The notes under the pieces are model-generated. The model had not been told where the DNA came from. It worked only from the letters and a program-made list of their open reading frames with translations, and did not search any database. Both the position numbers and the translations under genes were made by a program. This document shows, in pieces, positions 1 to 8,284 of a stretch of DNA of 64,000 nt. The stretch comes from Halomonas sp. HAL1 (lineage in GTDB: Bacteria > Pseudomonadota > Gammaproteobacteria > Pseudomonadales > Halomonadaceae), in the NCBI RefSeq assembly GCF_030544485.1, contig NZ_CP130610.1:1798001-1862000 (forward strand), read 5' to 3'. Every line of letters starts with the position of its first letter. Position 1 is the first letter of the stretch.

Positions 1-360
1 ATGGTCGTCGGCGGATAGCGGGTGGTAGGGATTGCCTGATACCCGCAGTACTTCGCCAAGGGTGTCATCGACCCTCACTCTCACGCCGCATCGGGTAGTA
101 CAGCCGTAACAAATAGTGAAGGCGACTCGCTGGCCGGGGGTTAAGGTGAGTTCACCAGTGTCTAAATCGACTCGGTATTCTGGAGTCAGCGAGTTGCCAT
201 GAATATTGTGCCTGGGTTTTTCACCCGCGCTACCGGTAATGCCCTTAGCCATTTTTGCCAGTGGGTCGGCATAGCCCACAGCAAAAGTGGCTGCACCACC
301 GGCGACGGCAGCGCCTTTTAGAAAACGGCGGCGTGACGGGTCTTGAGCAGACTTAGACAT
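1..360 (-). CDS. ttrA: Molybdopterin oxidoreductase, tetrathionate reductase TtrA-like (partial, N-terminus)
   Basis: Only the first 120 residues are in the window; the gene continues past position 1. The N-terminus carries a Tat export motif (SRRRFLKGAAVAGG, residues 9-22), so a folded cofactor-bearing enzyme is sent to the periplasm. Around residues 88-95 is CYGCTTRC, the Cys motif that binds an N-terminal 4Fe-4S cluster in this family. The start ATG (360-358) overlaps the end of the NrfD gene by 8 bases, so translation is probably coupled. The order iron-sulfur, NrfD, molybdoenzyme matches ttrBCA of Salmonella. Substrate is not proven: polysulfide or another sulfur or arsenic oxyanion remains possible. 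Confidence 0.75.
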   Translation of the reverse strand, partial: MSKSAQDPSRRRFLKGAAVAGGAATFAVGYADPLAKMAKGITGSAGEKPRHNIHGNSLTPEYRVDLDTGELTLTPGQRVAFTICYGCTTRCGVRVRVDDTLGEVLRVSGNPYHPLSADDH

Positions 361-1582
361 GACTAGACGCTCCTTTTTTCGCGGTGAGAGAATGAATAGA
401 AGCATCTGGGGCAGCGTGGCTTGGCGTTGCTATAAGGCCGCCCTGTTGGGCCTCACGCCAGGGAATAAACAGTTCGATCAGTAGAATAGCGGCGAGCCAG
501 AGGCCGAAGGTGCCAACAATGCCTAAAATACCGTAAGAACCGGCGGGAATACCGTAATGATGAAAGCCCGCACTATTGCGCGCCACATGCTGAACATCCA
601 TCAGCACCACCCAGCGGAACATCCAGCCCATGTGTATGGCTATGAGGCCTAGCAACCATGCCCAGGTAAACAGTGCAGGCTGGCTAGAGGTTGGGGCGCC
701 GCGCGCCCCCGGCTGGCGCAGGGTAGGACGAGTCAATAACAACAACACGGCGGCAAATAGCGCTAAGCCGGTAATCCCTCCCCATAGGGCGGTATTGCGC
801 CACGAGTCGCTATGGCGCACGGATTCCAATGCGGCGGCAACTGAGCCTACGTGGGCATTCACGCCATCCAAAAACCAGCTAATCGCGATTAAGCCTGCTA
901 GCGCACAGGTCACTAGCAACACATACAGCATTTGTCGTATCGTAGTTTGCGAACAAAGCCCACTCATCCGGTTCAGCACTAACACCAGCCCGGAGGCGGC
1001 GATAAATCCGGTAGTCACCAGCATAGGCGGTAGCCATACGGTGTTCCAAAGCGGGCGGGCTTTTACGATTGCAAGCTCCGCACCGGTGTAAAGCATAATG
1101 CCGCTGGAAAGCCCCAGCGCAGCCAGACCTACCACGGTGATCAGCGCTCTGGGCGTTGCGCCAGTGCCCAGTGAAAGCCAGGTGGCTAGCATGCCGCTGA
1201 GTCCTGGTGTGCTGCGCTGTGCCTGCAGCGCGGGCCGCCATGCCAGCCAAGCAAGTCCAAGCACGCTAACCAAATAAAGCGGTAGAACAACACTGCCAAT
1301 CGACATCCACGAGTGGCTATTGGCGTAAGCGTAGAAGTGCCAGAACCGCAGCGGCTGGTGCAAATCCGCGAGTAGCGCAACGGGCGCTACCAGCGTAGTG
1401 CTAACGCAAGTGATTAGCGCCAGACGCGCGGTAGGCAGCCAGGCTTTTTTGCCGAATACCAGTGCTGGGGCGGCTAGCCAAAGGCTGGCGTAGGAAACCG
1501 CAATCATAAAAAAGTACTGCACCGCCCACGGGTACCAAGCGATGTCATAGCGCGGTGCCAGTAGCTCAATGGTGGAATTCAT
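353..1582 (-). CDS. ttrC: NrfD/PsrC-family membrane quinol-oxidising subunit (TtrC-like)
   Basis: A 409-residue polytopic membrane protein with about nine or ten hydrophobic segments, of the NrfD/PsrC/TtrC family that takes electrons from quinol and passes them to an iron-sulfur subunit. I chose the ATG at 1582 (MNSTIELLAPRYDIAW) because an AGGAG lies just upstream; a longer reading to 1660 adds a polar tail inside the previous gene. The gene overlaps the iron-sulfur gene by 17 bases and the molybdoenzyme gene by 8, so the three form one operon. It is somewhat longer than enterobacterial TtrC (about 340 residues). Confidence 0.8.
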   Translation of the reverse strand: MNSTIELLAPRYDIAWYPWAVQYFFMIAVSYASLWLAAPALVFGKKAWLPTARLALITCVSTTLVAPVALLADLHQPLRFWHFYAYANSHSWMSIGSVVLPLYLVSVLGLAWLAWRPALQAQRSTPGLSGMLATWLSLGTGATPRALITVVGLAALGLSSGIMLYTGAELAIVKARPLWNTVWLPPMLVTTGFIAASGLVLVLNRMSGLCSQTTIRQMLYVLLVTCALAGLIAISWFLDGVNAHVGSVAAALESVRHSDSWRNTALWGGITGLALFAAVLLLLTRPTLRQPGARGAPTSSQPALFTWAWLLGLIAIHMGWMFRWVVLMDVQHVARNSAGFHHYGIPAGSYGILGIVGTFGLWLAAILLIELFIPWREAQQGGLIATPSHAAPDASIHSLTAKKGASSHV

Positions 1583-2342
1583 AGCCCATCTCCTGACCGT
1601 GGGGGTCGAGTACTTCGAGCGCAACGGGCTCTGCCTTAGGACGTGTGGTGAAGCGCTCATCCATGCCTAGGTAGAACACCTGAGGAAGGGTGTTTTTTTC
1701 TGGTTGTAGCACCATCAATGCATCGTGATGTTCGTGAATCATGCGGCTGATTTGGCTTTGAGGATCGCGCATATCCCCAATCATGCGGGCACCGCCCACG
1801 CAGCTCTCAACGCAAGCAGGCAACAGCCCGGCTTCTAGACGGTGGGCACAGAAAGTGCACTTATCGGCGGTTTGAGTGCGTTGGTTAATAAAGCGAGCAT
1901 CGTAGGGGCAAGCATTGACGCAATAGGCACACCCTACGCAGCGGTCGCTATCGACCACCACAATGCCATCCTGCTGCTGGTAAGTGGCTTCTACAGGGCA
2001 GACCGGGACGCAGGGTGGGTTTTCACAGTGGTTACACAGCCGGGGCAGCATAAAGGTGGCTAATTCGCCGCTTTCCTGATGCTGTACTTCATACTGGGAG
2101 ACCGTGGTGCGAAACTGTCCCAGCGGTGCAGCGTTTTCGATATGACACGATACCGTACAGGCCTGGCAGCCGATGCACTGGCGTAAATCGATAAGCATAC
2201 CGTAGCGTTTAGTTGGGTCGCCTTCGCGGCGGGCAGGTTGCTGATTAATGCCAGCTTGGGCAAGGCTTGAAAACGGCATCAGCGCAGCGCCTGCGCTTAA
2301 GCGTGCCATTTGACCCAAGAGCGAGCGACGTATTGCGTCCAT
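1566..2342 (-). CDS. ttrB: 4Fe-4S ferredoxin-type electron transfer subunit (TtrB-like)
   Basis: A 258-residue protein with four cysteine groups typical of the PsrB/PhsB/TtrB/DmsB family: CIGCQACTVSC near 56-66, CNHCENPPCVPVC near 104-116, CVGCAYCVNAC near 136-146 and a fourth group (CTFC, then CVESC) near 163-182. These bind four 4Fe-4S clusters that carry electrons between the NrfD subunit and the molybdoenzyme. The N-terminus (AIRRSLLGQM followed by a hydrophobic stretch) resembles a Tat signal, placing it in the periplasm. First gene of the operon; an FNR/ANR-like dyad lies 84-97 bases upstream of its start. Confidence 0.82.
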   Translation of the reverse strand: MDAIRRSLLGQMARLSAGAALMPFSSLAQAGINQQPARREGDPTKRYGMLIDLRQCIGCQACTVSCHIENAAPLGQFRTTVSQYEVQHQESGELATFMLPRLCNHCENPPCVPVCPVEATYQQQDGIVVVDSDRCVGCAYCVNACPYDARFINQRTQTADKCTFCAHRLEAGLLPACVESCVGGARMIGDMRDPQSQISRMIHEHHDALMVLQPEKNTLPQVFYLGMDERFTTRPKAEPVALEVLDPHGQEMGYEFHH

Positions 2343-2425
2343 AGCGCCTCCTTGGCGAAATAAACGGCATTCGCAGGGCGAATGTCGTAATACGCTTAGA
2401 TTACGCCTTTGCTCAAGGTGGAAAG

Positions 2426-2439
2426 TTGATACGTGTCAA
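2426..2439 (-). promoter_or_regulatory. FNR/ANR-like box upstream of the ttr-like operon
   Basis: TTGATACGTGTCAA matches the FNR/ANR consensus TTGAT-N4-ATCAA at 9 of 10 positions. On the minus strand a possible -10 (TAATCT, 2403-2398) sits at the spacing expected for an activator site centred near -41. This fits anaerobic induction of a terminal reductase. Confidence 0.6.
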
Positions 2440-2574
2440 TGTGTTAGGATATATCGCTTAATGCTCTCTTAATGTTAAATGACTAAGTGGCTGTTCTGTA
2501 TATGGAATTTAATTTAGTATTAAATAATTGGCTTGCTACATGGGAAATTTTTTAGCGCGCATATGTAAAAAAAA

Positions 2575-2601
2575 CGCTTGCCCTAATAAACATGGCAAGC
2601 G
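2575..2601 (-). terminator. Rho-independent terminator after the rhodanese-DsrE-DUF2892 unit
   Basis: An 8-bp perfect stem (CGCTTGCC / GGCAAGCG) with an 11-base loop is followed on the minus strand by eight T residues. It lies 36 bases after the stop of the DUF2892 gene and separates that unit from the ttr-like operon downstream. Confidence 0.8.
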
Positions 2602-2636
2602 CTTTTTCTATGGTTTTGTTTGCTTAATAGGCACTA

Positions 2637-2822
2637 TTAAATTTTACATGTATTAATGCCTATTAATTTATAAGCTGGGCAGAAGTTAAATAACCCGGTG
2701 GCTAGCGGCAATACGCCGACCCAGCCCCACACCCCGATAGTACCTGTCAGGGCCAGTACGATCAGTGCAATCCCAATCAGGATGCGTAAGATTTTATCGA
2801 TACCACCGACGTTGCGACTCAT
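2637..2822 (-). CDS. DUF2892 (YgaP-type) small inner-membrane protein
   Basis: A 61-residue protein starting MSRNVGGIDKILRI, with two hydrophobic helices (about 11-28 and 31-47) and a C-terminal FNFCPAYKLIGINTC segment carrying two cysteines. This is the typical layout of the DUF2892 family, which also forms the membrane part of the rhodanese YgaP. The start at 2822 follows a GGAG; a reading to 2855 has no clear ribosome site. It is the last gene after the exported rhodanese and DsrE-like genes, so here the rhodanese and its membrane partner appear as separate proteins. The exact role is unknown; sulfide or sulfane-sulfur handling is inferred from context. Confidence 0.8.
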   Translation of the reverse strand: MSRNVGGIDKILRILIGIALIVLALTGTIGVWGWVGVLPLATGLFNFCPAYKLIGINTCKI

Positions 2823-2851
2823 AATTGACTCCTTAAGCTCAGTTTGGGTGC

Positions 2852-3340
2852 TCAAAAACTGTAAACAGGAATGGACGGATCGCGCATCATTTCCGCTATG
2901 GGGCCAGGTGCCGCCACCCCCACGCCTTCAAGAAGGTCGTCTTCTTCGTTTTTGCTGTTAGGCAGGTAAATGGCACATACATCCACCGTTGCGCCATTCT
3001 CTAATAGCATATTAAGCATGCCTTCCGGTTTGACTTGGCCCGCCGGGTTGCTCGGTGGTGTGTGGATAGCTTCAGCACTTGCGTATCCCTCGACGGCCAA
3101 ATCACCAGCAGCATCACAAAGCAGTATATGTAGGTGGGTGCCTTGCTGCTGCATGGCGTTGGATAGAAGCATGGCCATGCCTTGGGTCTGCAGTGAGTCG
3201 CTAGTAAGGATAACTAAAGCCTGGTCTTCAGCTCCGTTACTACCATAGCTGTCAGCTATTGAGAGGCTAGAGAAACCGATGGCAGCAGTAGCGGCTGCCA
3301 GTGCCAAGATAATGTTGCTGGTTTTAAGTGTGTTAGTCAT
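2852..3340 (-). CDS. Exported DsrE-family-like protein
   Basis: A 162-residue protein starting MTNTLKTSNIILALAAAT, with a cleavable signal peptide ending near SLSIADS. The mature part has a DsrE/DsrF-like pattern: a first strand (ALVILTSD), a helix over a GMAMLLSNAMQQQG segment, a second strand LHILLCDAAG with one cysteine, a QVKPEGMLNMLLENGATVDVCAIYLPN segment read in parts with a second cysteine, and a C-terminal DPSIPVYSF. DsrE-like proteins carry or transfer sulfane sulfur on a cysteine. Position between a rhodanese and a DUF2892 gene supports that role in the periplasm. The family call rests on pattern, not a profile search. Confidence 0.65.
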   Translation of the reverse strand: MTNTLKTSNIILALAAATAAIGFSSLSIADSYGSNGAEDQALVILTSDSLQTQGMAMLLSNAMQQQGTHLHILLCDAAGDLAVEGYASAEAIHTPPSNPAGQVKPEGMLNMLLENGATVDVCAIYLPNSKNEEDDLLEGVGVAAPGPIAEMMRDPSIPVYSF

Positions 3341-3410
3341 GCGGTCATCTCGTTGGGTTTGATCAATGTCTAAGCCCCGCTGCTTAAGCGGTGAGCCATA
3401 TATCGGAGTG

Positions 3411-4037
3411 TTAGTGCGCAGGGTGCCATGCCACATCAGGATTGATGTCATAGCTCCACGGAAGGCCCGAATTGCGCCACCCATCCTGCGCTCTTACACC
3501 CTGGGACTGACCCTTCTTGAGATTTTCACCCTCGAAACCATCGGTCATGGAGTAGACTTCGCTGTATCCCATCTCGGCGATCACATCGGCAGCGGGGGCG
3601 CTGCGGGTGGCTCCGGAGCGACACATGACAATGATCGGGTCTTCTTTGTTTACGCCCAGCGCTTCTATTTTGGCGCTTACTTGCACCGCGAAGTCAGCGT
3701 TTTTGACCATTGGCCAAGTCTTCGCTTCTCCATCGAAGTTGTCGCGCTCGGCTAGCACCCAAGGTACATGAATATCGGTGGGCTCAGCGAAGCCCGTAAA
3801 CTTGATCTCAATGGGGTCACGTACGTCAATGAGTACAGCACGATCGTTATCTTGCATGAGGTCATGAGCCTCAATGGCTGTGACATAGAGACCTAATGTT
3901 GTTTCCCGGTAGGCCTCGACTTCGTCTGCAATAGAGGGTGTGGCTCCTAAGGCCATCGTGATTCCGATGACGGCAGCCATAGGTAGTAAAGAGCTATTAA
4001 TAATTATTTTATCTATCGTAATAACTTTAAGTTGCAT
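3411..4037 (-). CDS. Exported rhodanese-like sulfurtransferase
   Basis: A 208-residue protein with an N-terminal signal sequence (hydrophobic 18-34, cleavage near SIADE) and one rhodanese domain. The active loop is CRSGATR at about residues 139-145, so the catalytic cysteine is present; LIDVRDPIE upstream is the usual domain entry motif. Single-domain periplasmic rhodaneses move sulfane sulfur from thiosulfate or polysulfide to thiol acceptors. It is the first gene of a three-gene unit with a DsrE-like protein and DUF2892, next to a ttr-like reductase. A perfect FNR/ANR box lies 54-67 bases upstream. A shorter start at 3980 is possible but leaves a less complete signal peptide. Confidence 0.85.
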   Translation of the reverse strand: MQLKVITIDKIIINSSLLPMAAVIGITMALGATPSIADEVEAYRETTLGLYVTAIEAHDLMQDNDRAVLIDVRDPIEIKFTGFAEPTDIHVPWVLAERDNFDGEAKTWPMVKNADFAVQVSAKIEALGVNKEDPIIVMCRSGATRSAPAADVIAEMGYSEVYSMTDGFEGENLKKGQSQGVRAQDGWRNSGLPWSYDINPDVAWHPAH

Positions 4038-4090
4038 TCGTTGAGAATAGACCTCTTCTCACTTAAAAACACGAGGCATGTGGTCGCAGC

Positions 4091-4104
4091 TTGATCTATA
4101 TCAA
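4091..4104 (-). promoter_or_regulatory. Perfect FNR/ANR box upstream of the rhodanese unit
   Basis: TTGATCTATATCAA matches the TTGAT-N4-ATCAA consensus at all ten positions. On the minus strand a weak -10 (TTTAAG, 4067-4062) is placed as for an activator site near -41.5. This predicts oxygen-limited expression of the rhodanese-DsrE-DUF2892 genes. Confidence 0.75.
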
Positions 4105-4142
4105 GCCAATATGATTTTTCGTGGTCGTGAAATGACGTAACG

Positions 4143-4331
4143 ATGCTACTGGGCGGTGAAACGCTGAATGGCCCCCGCTATATATCTTGGAACTTCGTCG
4201 CTTCTTCGCAGGAAAAGCTGGAGGCCGCAAAGCAGGCTTGGGTAGAAGCGGATTTTGAAAATGGTCGCTTTCGCCTTCCCCCGGCAGACGATGCTGAGTT
4301 CATTCCTTTTCCCGGAAAGCCTGCTAAATAA
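4143..4331 (+). pseudogene. Pirin C-terminal remnant
   Basis: The 62 codons read LLGGETLNGPRYISWNFVAS and then a helix and FIPFPGKPAK. This is the tail of a pirin-family protein, where GEP-(L)-GPRYIWWNFVSS and EFIPLP occur at the C-terminus. A full pirin has about 230-290 residues; upstream in this frame a stop appears within 15 bases and nothing pirin-like is visible. The piece is therefore a 5'-truncated relic. A hairpin after it (4345-4367) may be the old terminator. Confidence 0.75.
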
Positions 4332-4678
4332 CGCTCCCAAAGAAGCTGGCTGCTCCAGGCAGCCAGCGTACTCCACTCGTTGATTCAGTTACGCTTAGCA
4401 AGACATTTGACCAACCCGGCCGCTGTTGAAATCATCTATTGTCTCCATGATCGCCTGTTCGCTGTTCATCCCAAAAAAGCAATGACCCAAGACTGGCTCC
4501 TTAAACGGTCGTTACTCTGCAGTAGAATCGAGGGAGTGAGCCATATCGCATGAAAATGGTTTCTTCCTAATGACAACCGGATACGGGTTTGAAGAGCGGT
4601 ATGGCTAGTATGATGTGGTGAGGTTCTCCAAATGGCCTGGTGCGCGCCCGCCGATTTCCGCCGGGCGCGACAAGGGGT
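4332..4678. other. Non-coding stretch between pirin remnant and MFS gene
   Basis: No convincing gene. It holds two hairpins: a 9-bp perfect stem GCTGGCTGC / GCAGCCAGC at 4345-4367 after the pirin remnant, without a T run, and a GC-rich 8-bp stem at 4643-4669 before the MFS stop. Confidence 0.6.
4643..4669 (-). terminator. Candidate hairpin terminator after the MFS gene
   Basis: Stem CGCGCCCG / CGGGCGCG with an 11-base loop begins 10 bases after the MFS stop on the minus strand. There is no T tract, so intrinsic termination is uncertain. Confidence 0.4.
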
Positions 4679-5860
4679 TTAAGTGCTGGTCACGGCGTCT
4701 TGGCCACGACGATCCAAACTGCCAGAGAATCGAGTGAGCACCAGTGCTAGGGTGACGATGCCAGCGCCAATCCAGGCGGTATCGGTCAGGCTCATGCCGT
4801 CGACCACATAGCCACCAGTCACAGAGCCCAAGGCAATACCGATGTTGAAGGCGGCAATGTTGAGGCCGGAAGCGACATCGACGGCTTCGGGCACGTAGCG
4901 CTCAGCCAACTGCACCACGTAAACCTGTAGGCCAGGCACGTTACCGAATGCGAAAGCACCCCAGATAAGCACGGTCAGTACAGCGGTTACTGGATGTGTG
5001 GCGGAAACTGCCAATACCAGCAAGGTGGCGATAAGGCCTGAGAAAATCAGCGTCAGAGCGCTGATGGGGCCCATACGATCGGCCATCTTTCCGCCGTAAA
5101 TGTTGCCAAACGCTACCGAGACGCCGTAGACCAGCAGGATCAGGCTGATGGCGTTATTCCCGAATCCGCTAACCTCCTGCAGGATAGGTGCTAGGTAGGT
5201 AAATGCAGTGAATGTGCCGCCATAGCCAAGAATGGTGATCAGATATACGAGCAAGAGGCGCGGATGCGTTAAAACCTTAAACTGCTGGCTGAGAGAGGCT
5301 GGAACAGCTTTTTTCAGGTTATTGGGTACGAGCAGGGCGCTACCGATCAGGGCTAAGAGGCCAAGGGAAGAAACCACTAAGAAAGTGGCACGCCAACCGA
5401 AGTTTTGACCAATCCAGGTGCCTAGGGGAACACCCGTGACGAGAGCCACCGTCAGGCCTGTGAACATGATAGCAATAGCGCTGGCTTCCTTGTCCTTGCT
5501 GACTAGGCTAGTGGCGATGGTCGAGCCGATGGAGAAAAACACACCATGGGCCAAGCCCGTTAAGATGCGTGCCGAAATCAATGAGCCGTAGCCTGGCGCT
5601 TGCCAAGCTAAAAGGTTGCCGATGATAAACAAGGCCATCAGGCCAAGAAGCACCCACTTGCGATTCAGGCGACCGGTCATCGCTGTCAGCACGGGTGCGC
5701 CGACAGCAACCCCGGCCGCATAGAGGCTAACCAAGAGACCGGCCGAAGGTAGCGAAACGCCCAAATCCTGGGCAATGGTAGGCACCAATCCGACGATCAC
5801 GAATTCGGTGGTGCCAATGGCAAAGGCACTGAGCGTCAGTGCGAACAATGCAATAGGCAT
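4679..5860 (-). CDS. MFS drug/metabolite exporter (DHA1, AraJ/YdhP-like)
   Basis: A 393-residue carrier with about 12 membrane segments, starting MPIALFALTLSAFAIGTTEF, the opening typical of the AraJ/YdhP group of DHA1 exporters (TTEFVIVGLVP). The loop motif GRLNRKWVLLG after segment 2 and a LAHGVFFSIG stretch in segment 4 fit the family. I chose the ATG at 5860, preceded by TAAGGAGA; the longer reading lacks this site. The substrate cannot be told from sequence. It is transcribed away from a LysR-type regulator 136 bases off, which probably controls it. Confidence 0.85.
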   Translation of the reverse strand: MPIALFALTLSAFAIGTTEFVIVGLVPTIAQDLGVSLPSAGLLVSLYAAGVAVGAPVLTAMTGRLNRKWVLLGLMALFIIGNLLAWQAPGYGSLISARILTGLAHGVFFSIGSTIATSLVSKDKEASAIAIMFTGLTVALVTGVPLGTWIGQNFGWRATFLVVSSLGLLALIGSALLVPNNLKKAVPASLSQQFKVLTHPRLLLVYLITILGYGGTFTAFTYLAPILQEVSGFGNNAISLILLVYGVSVAFGNIYGGKMADRMGPISALTLIFSGLIATLLVLAVSATHPVTAVLTVLIWGAFAFGNVPGLQVYVVQLAERYVPEAVDVASGLNIAAFNIGIALGSVTGGYVVDGMSLTDTAWIGAGIVTLALVLTRFSGSLDRRGQDAVTST

Positions 5861-5996
5861 AGCAAATCTCCTTAGAGGAAAGTAGGTCACTACGTAACGC
5901 AGGGGAGTTTGCGCTTGCTGCCTTGTGTGATAAACGGCTATAAAATAGAAACACTTTTACATTATTAACAATAATGTGCCGATCAAGGAATAGAGG

Positions 5997-6890
5997 ATGC
6001 TGAGCCGTACTGTCGATCTTCAGTTGCTGGTGGCCGTGGTGGACAGCGGTGGGTTTAGCGCTGCCGCCCGCCAAATGGACGTCCCTGTAGCTAAGGTGTC
6101 CCGCGCTGTTCAACGCCTGGAGCAGCAACTGGGTACCCCACTACTTAACCGAACAACACGTAGCGTGACGTTGACGAGTGAAGGGCGCACTTTCGTCGAG
6201 CGAGTAAGGCTGGGATTGAGTACGTTAGAGGAGGCTGAAGAAGCCATGCGATTGAGCCAGGCGCGTCCTAGTGGCCGCTTGCGAGTTGATGCAGCCACGC
6301 CTTTTGTGCTGCATCAACTGGTACCCTTGATCGGGGCGTTTCGCGAGCATTACCCTGGAATCGAGCTTGAGCTATCGGCCTCTGATGACATCATCAACCT
6401 TCTGGAGCAGCGAACAGACGTGGCAATTCGGATTGGCGGTTTAGAAGATTCCACACTGCACGCCCGTCCTTTAGGTCGGTCGCCATTGCAATTAGTGGCT
6501 AGTCCTCAGTACTTAGAGCGCCATGGTGTGCCGGTGAGTCCTGTCGCATTGCGTGATCACCAGTTGCTAGGGTTTCTTAACGCCGATAACCTCAACCGTT
6601 GGCCTGTGGAAGGCCTTCCTCAGGAAGGCCCCAATATTCAAGCCCAGATGAGAACTTCTAGCGGGGAAGTGATGCGTCAGCTTTGCCTTGCTGGTGAAGG
6701 CATCGCCTGCTTCTCACGCTTTATGATTCGGAATGATCTTGAGAGAGGATCTTTGGTCGGATTTATGATGGATCGAATGATCAGTCCTCATCCTCGTGAA
6801 ATGGTCCAGGCGGTCTATTATCGTAATACGGCCCTTTCGGGGCGAATTGGAGCTTTTCTTGACTTTGTGGCTCCACGGTTAAGGCTTTGA
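5997..6890 (+). CDS. LysR-family transcriptional regulator
   Basis: A 297-residue LysR-type protein: N-terminal winged helix-turn-helix (about 5-62, with FSAAARQMDVPVAKVSRAVQ as the recognition region and RTTRSVTLTSEGRTF after it), a linker helix, then a two-lobe effector domain ending near 295. Closest in pattern to the CrgA/DsdC-like group that acts on neighbouring genes. It lies divergent to the MFS exporter, the usual layout of a LysR regulator and its target. Start ATG follows GGAATAGAGG. Effector unknown. Confidence 0.88.
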   Translation: MLSRTVDLQLLVAVVDSGGFSAAARQMDVPVAKVSRAVQRLEQQLGTPLLNRTTRSVTLTSEGRTFVERVRLGLSTLEEAEEAMRLSQARPSGRLRVDAATPFVLHQLVPLIGAFREHYPGIELELSASDDIINLLEQRTDVAIRIGGLEDSTLHARPLGRSPLQLVASPQYLERHGVPVSPVALRDHQLLGFLNADNLNRWPVEGLPQEGPNIQAQMRTSSGEVMRQLCLAGEGIACFSRFMIRNDLERGSLVGFMMDRMISPHPREMVQAVYYRNTALSGRIGAFLDFVAPRLRL

Positions 6891-7672
6891 TCTAAAACAT
6901 TTTAATTTAAATTGCCTCTTGCCCGGAATTAATATCTAAATACGGCCAGTCACTCGTGGGGCCAAGAATGACGCGCAGCGCCCTTAACAAGTGCTGTTCC
7001 TGGGGGCAGCCTCAGTATGACTTGAGGCCTATATGCCCCACAAGGAAAGTGCTAGCCGACGGCAGGGAAGTTTCTACATTTGAGAAATCTGAATGCAACC
7101 AGAGAACAGCTTTGAGCTGAAGGTTTATCTGGCAAAGCTACGTAATATTACTACGAAAATGGTGACGCCATGTATCACTGCAAGCGTCGCCACTCCCGCC
7201 TTGAAAATGCTCAAGTTTGCTATTCCCGAAAAAGACTATATAAACGATAGTATATTCTCTGGAGTTCGTTAATTCGTTCAATAGTCTATAACTGCCAACA
7301 GAGTTACGTGTTGTCGCGCTTGTTTTCTACAGAATCTCCTCACACCTAGTTTATAAAAATCCTACATTTTCTATATGTGGCACCATATTTTTTCGAGAGA
7401 GGCGATTACCAAATCAGGCAAGAAATGGACAGTATTGTGCAATGCGTTTCAGTCTTATTGAAGCTAATAATGTATGTGTTGGTGACAACTCTAACTAGCT
7501 TGGAGTCAAAAAAATGTAATGAAATACCAGATAGGTGGGTGAGAAGGAGATGGCGTTTGCAATGCGGTAGACGCTGAAGCCACATAGGTTCTCATCATCT
7601 GTAGGGGCCTTTTCGTGCGTACCTTTTTCAGCTGAGGGGGGACAACACTAGTTAAGTAAAAGGAGTAAAATC
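6891..7672. other. 782-base non-coding stretch
   Basis: No gene I can support. A 66-codon reading at 7377-7577 has a GTG start, no ribosome site and no family pattern. The second half is AT-rich. The stretch marks the boundary between the LysR/MFS pair and the accessory island. Confidence 0.5.
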
Positions 7673-7849
7673 ATGAAAATGTTAAATGCGGTATTAATGA
7701 TTACATTAGTGCTTATCTCAGGTGTAGCACTCGCTGAGAAGGGGGCGGCTGAGGATAGCAGGGTTGTTTATTCCGAATCGAAGTCTCCGCAACAAGGCAG
7801 CGGCACACGAAGTTTATCACCCTCCGAGTTGCGTGTCAGAAACCCTTAA
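7673..7849 (+). CDS. Small exported peptide (58 aa), unknown function
   Basis: An ATG preceded by AAAGGAGT at ideal spacing opens a 58-codon gene. Residues 1-21 (MKMLNAVLMITLVLISGVAL + A) form a clean signal peptide with an ALA cleavage site, leaving a mature peptide of about 37 residues rich in Ser, Gly, Arg and Glu (ending SPSELRVRNP). No cysteine, no further membrane helix. It stands alone upstream of the ABC export genes, with a hairpin 33 bases after the stop. I do not recognise the family. The strong ribosome site and signal peptide argue for a real gene. Confidence 0.65.
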   Translation: MKMLNAVLMITLVLISGVALAEKGAAEDSRVVYSESKSPQQGSGTRSLSPSELRVRNP

Positions 7850-7882
7850 GCGAAGCAGCCTGATCTGATATGATCAGTATTG

Positions 7883-7915
7883 CCGGGCAGGCATAACATC
7901 CTTCGGGCTGCCCGG
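7883..7915 (+). terminator. Hairpin after the small exported peptide gene
   Basis: Perfect 8-bp stem CCGGGCAG / CTGCCCGG with a 17-base loop, 33 bases after the stop at 7849. No T run follows, so it is only a candidate terminator or RNA-stabilising element. Confidence 0.4.
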
Positions 7916-8190
7916 TAACTTGCTAGGTTTCAATAAAATCAGCCGCTAATTAGGCAAGAACTCATCCATGTGGTGACCCTTTAATAACAAGCTGTATGTA
8001 ATAAAATATTTGGCGGCAAGCCAGTTATTGATCTTCCCTCTTAAGCTTTTGCTTCATCGAAAGCAAATGGCCTATTCTTCGCGCAAGTATTTTGCATGTC
8101 TAACCTCCTAGTCAGAAGTGACAGGCTATTGAGCTTAGCGCTACTCATTCAGGAATTGACATCAGGAATGCAAGATATCTTGAGAAATTC

Positions 8191-8204
8191 TTGATCTGCG
8201 TCAC
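8191..8204 (+). promoter_or_regulatory. FNR/ANR-like site upstream of the HlyD-type gene
   Basis: TTGATCTGCGTCAC matches TTGAT-N4-ATCAA at 8 of 10 positions. A possible -10, CATACT, begins at 8226, about the distance expected for an activator site near -41. Degenerate, so weak on its own; its value is in the recurrence of such sites across the island. Confidence 0.4.
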
Positions 8205-8284
8205 CACGTTTACATTTTCTAGTTTCATACTGGTTGTAAAGACCAATGCTGGCACTAGCCGTTATACGCTCTTTTCCTTCTGAA

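Noticed and set aside
879..1380. Minus-strand readings inside the NrfD gene
   Set aside because: Out-of-frame shadows of the membrane subunit gene.
7377..7577. 66-codon plus-strand reading in the 782-base gap
   Set aside because: GTG start without ribosome site, odd composition, no family pattern.
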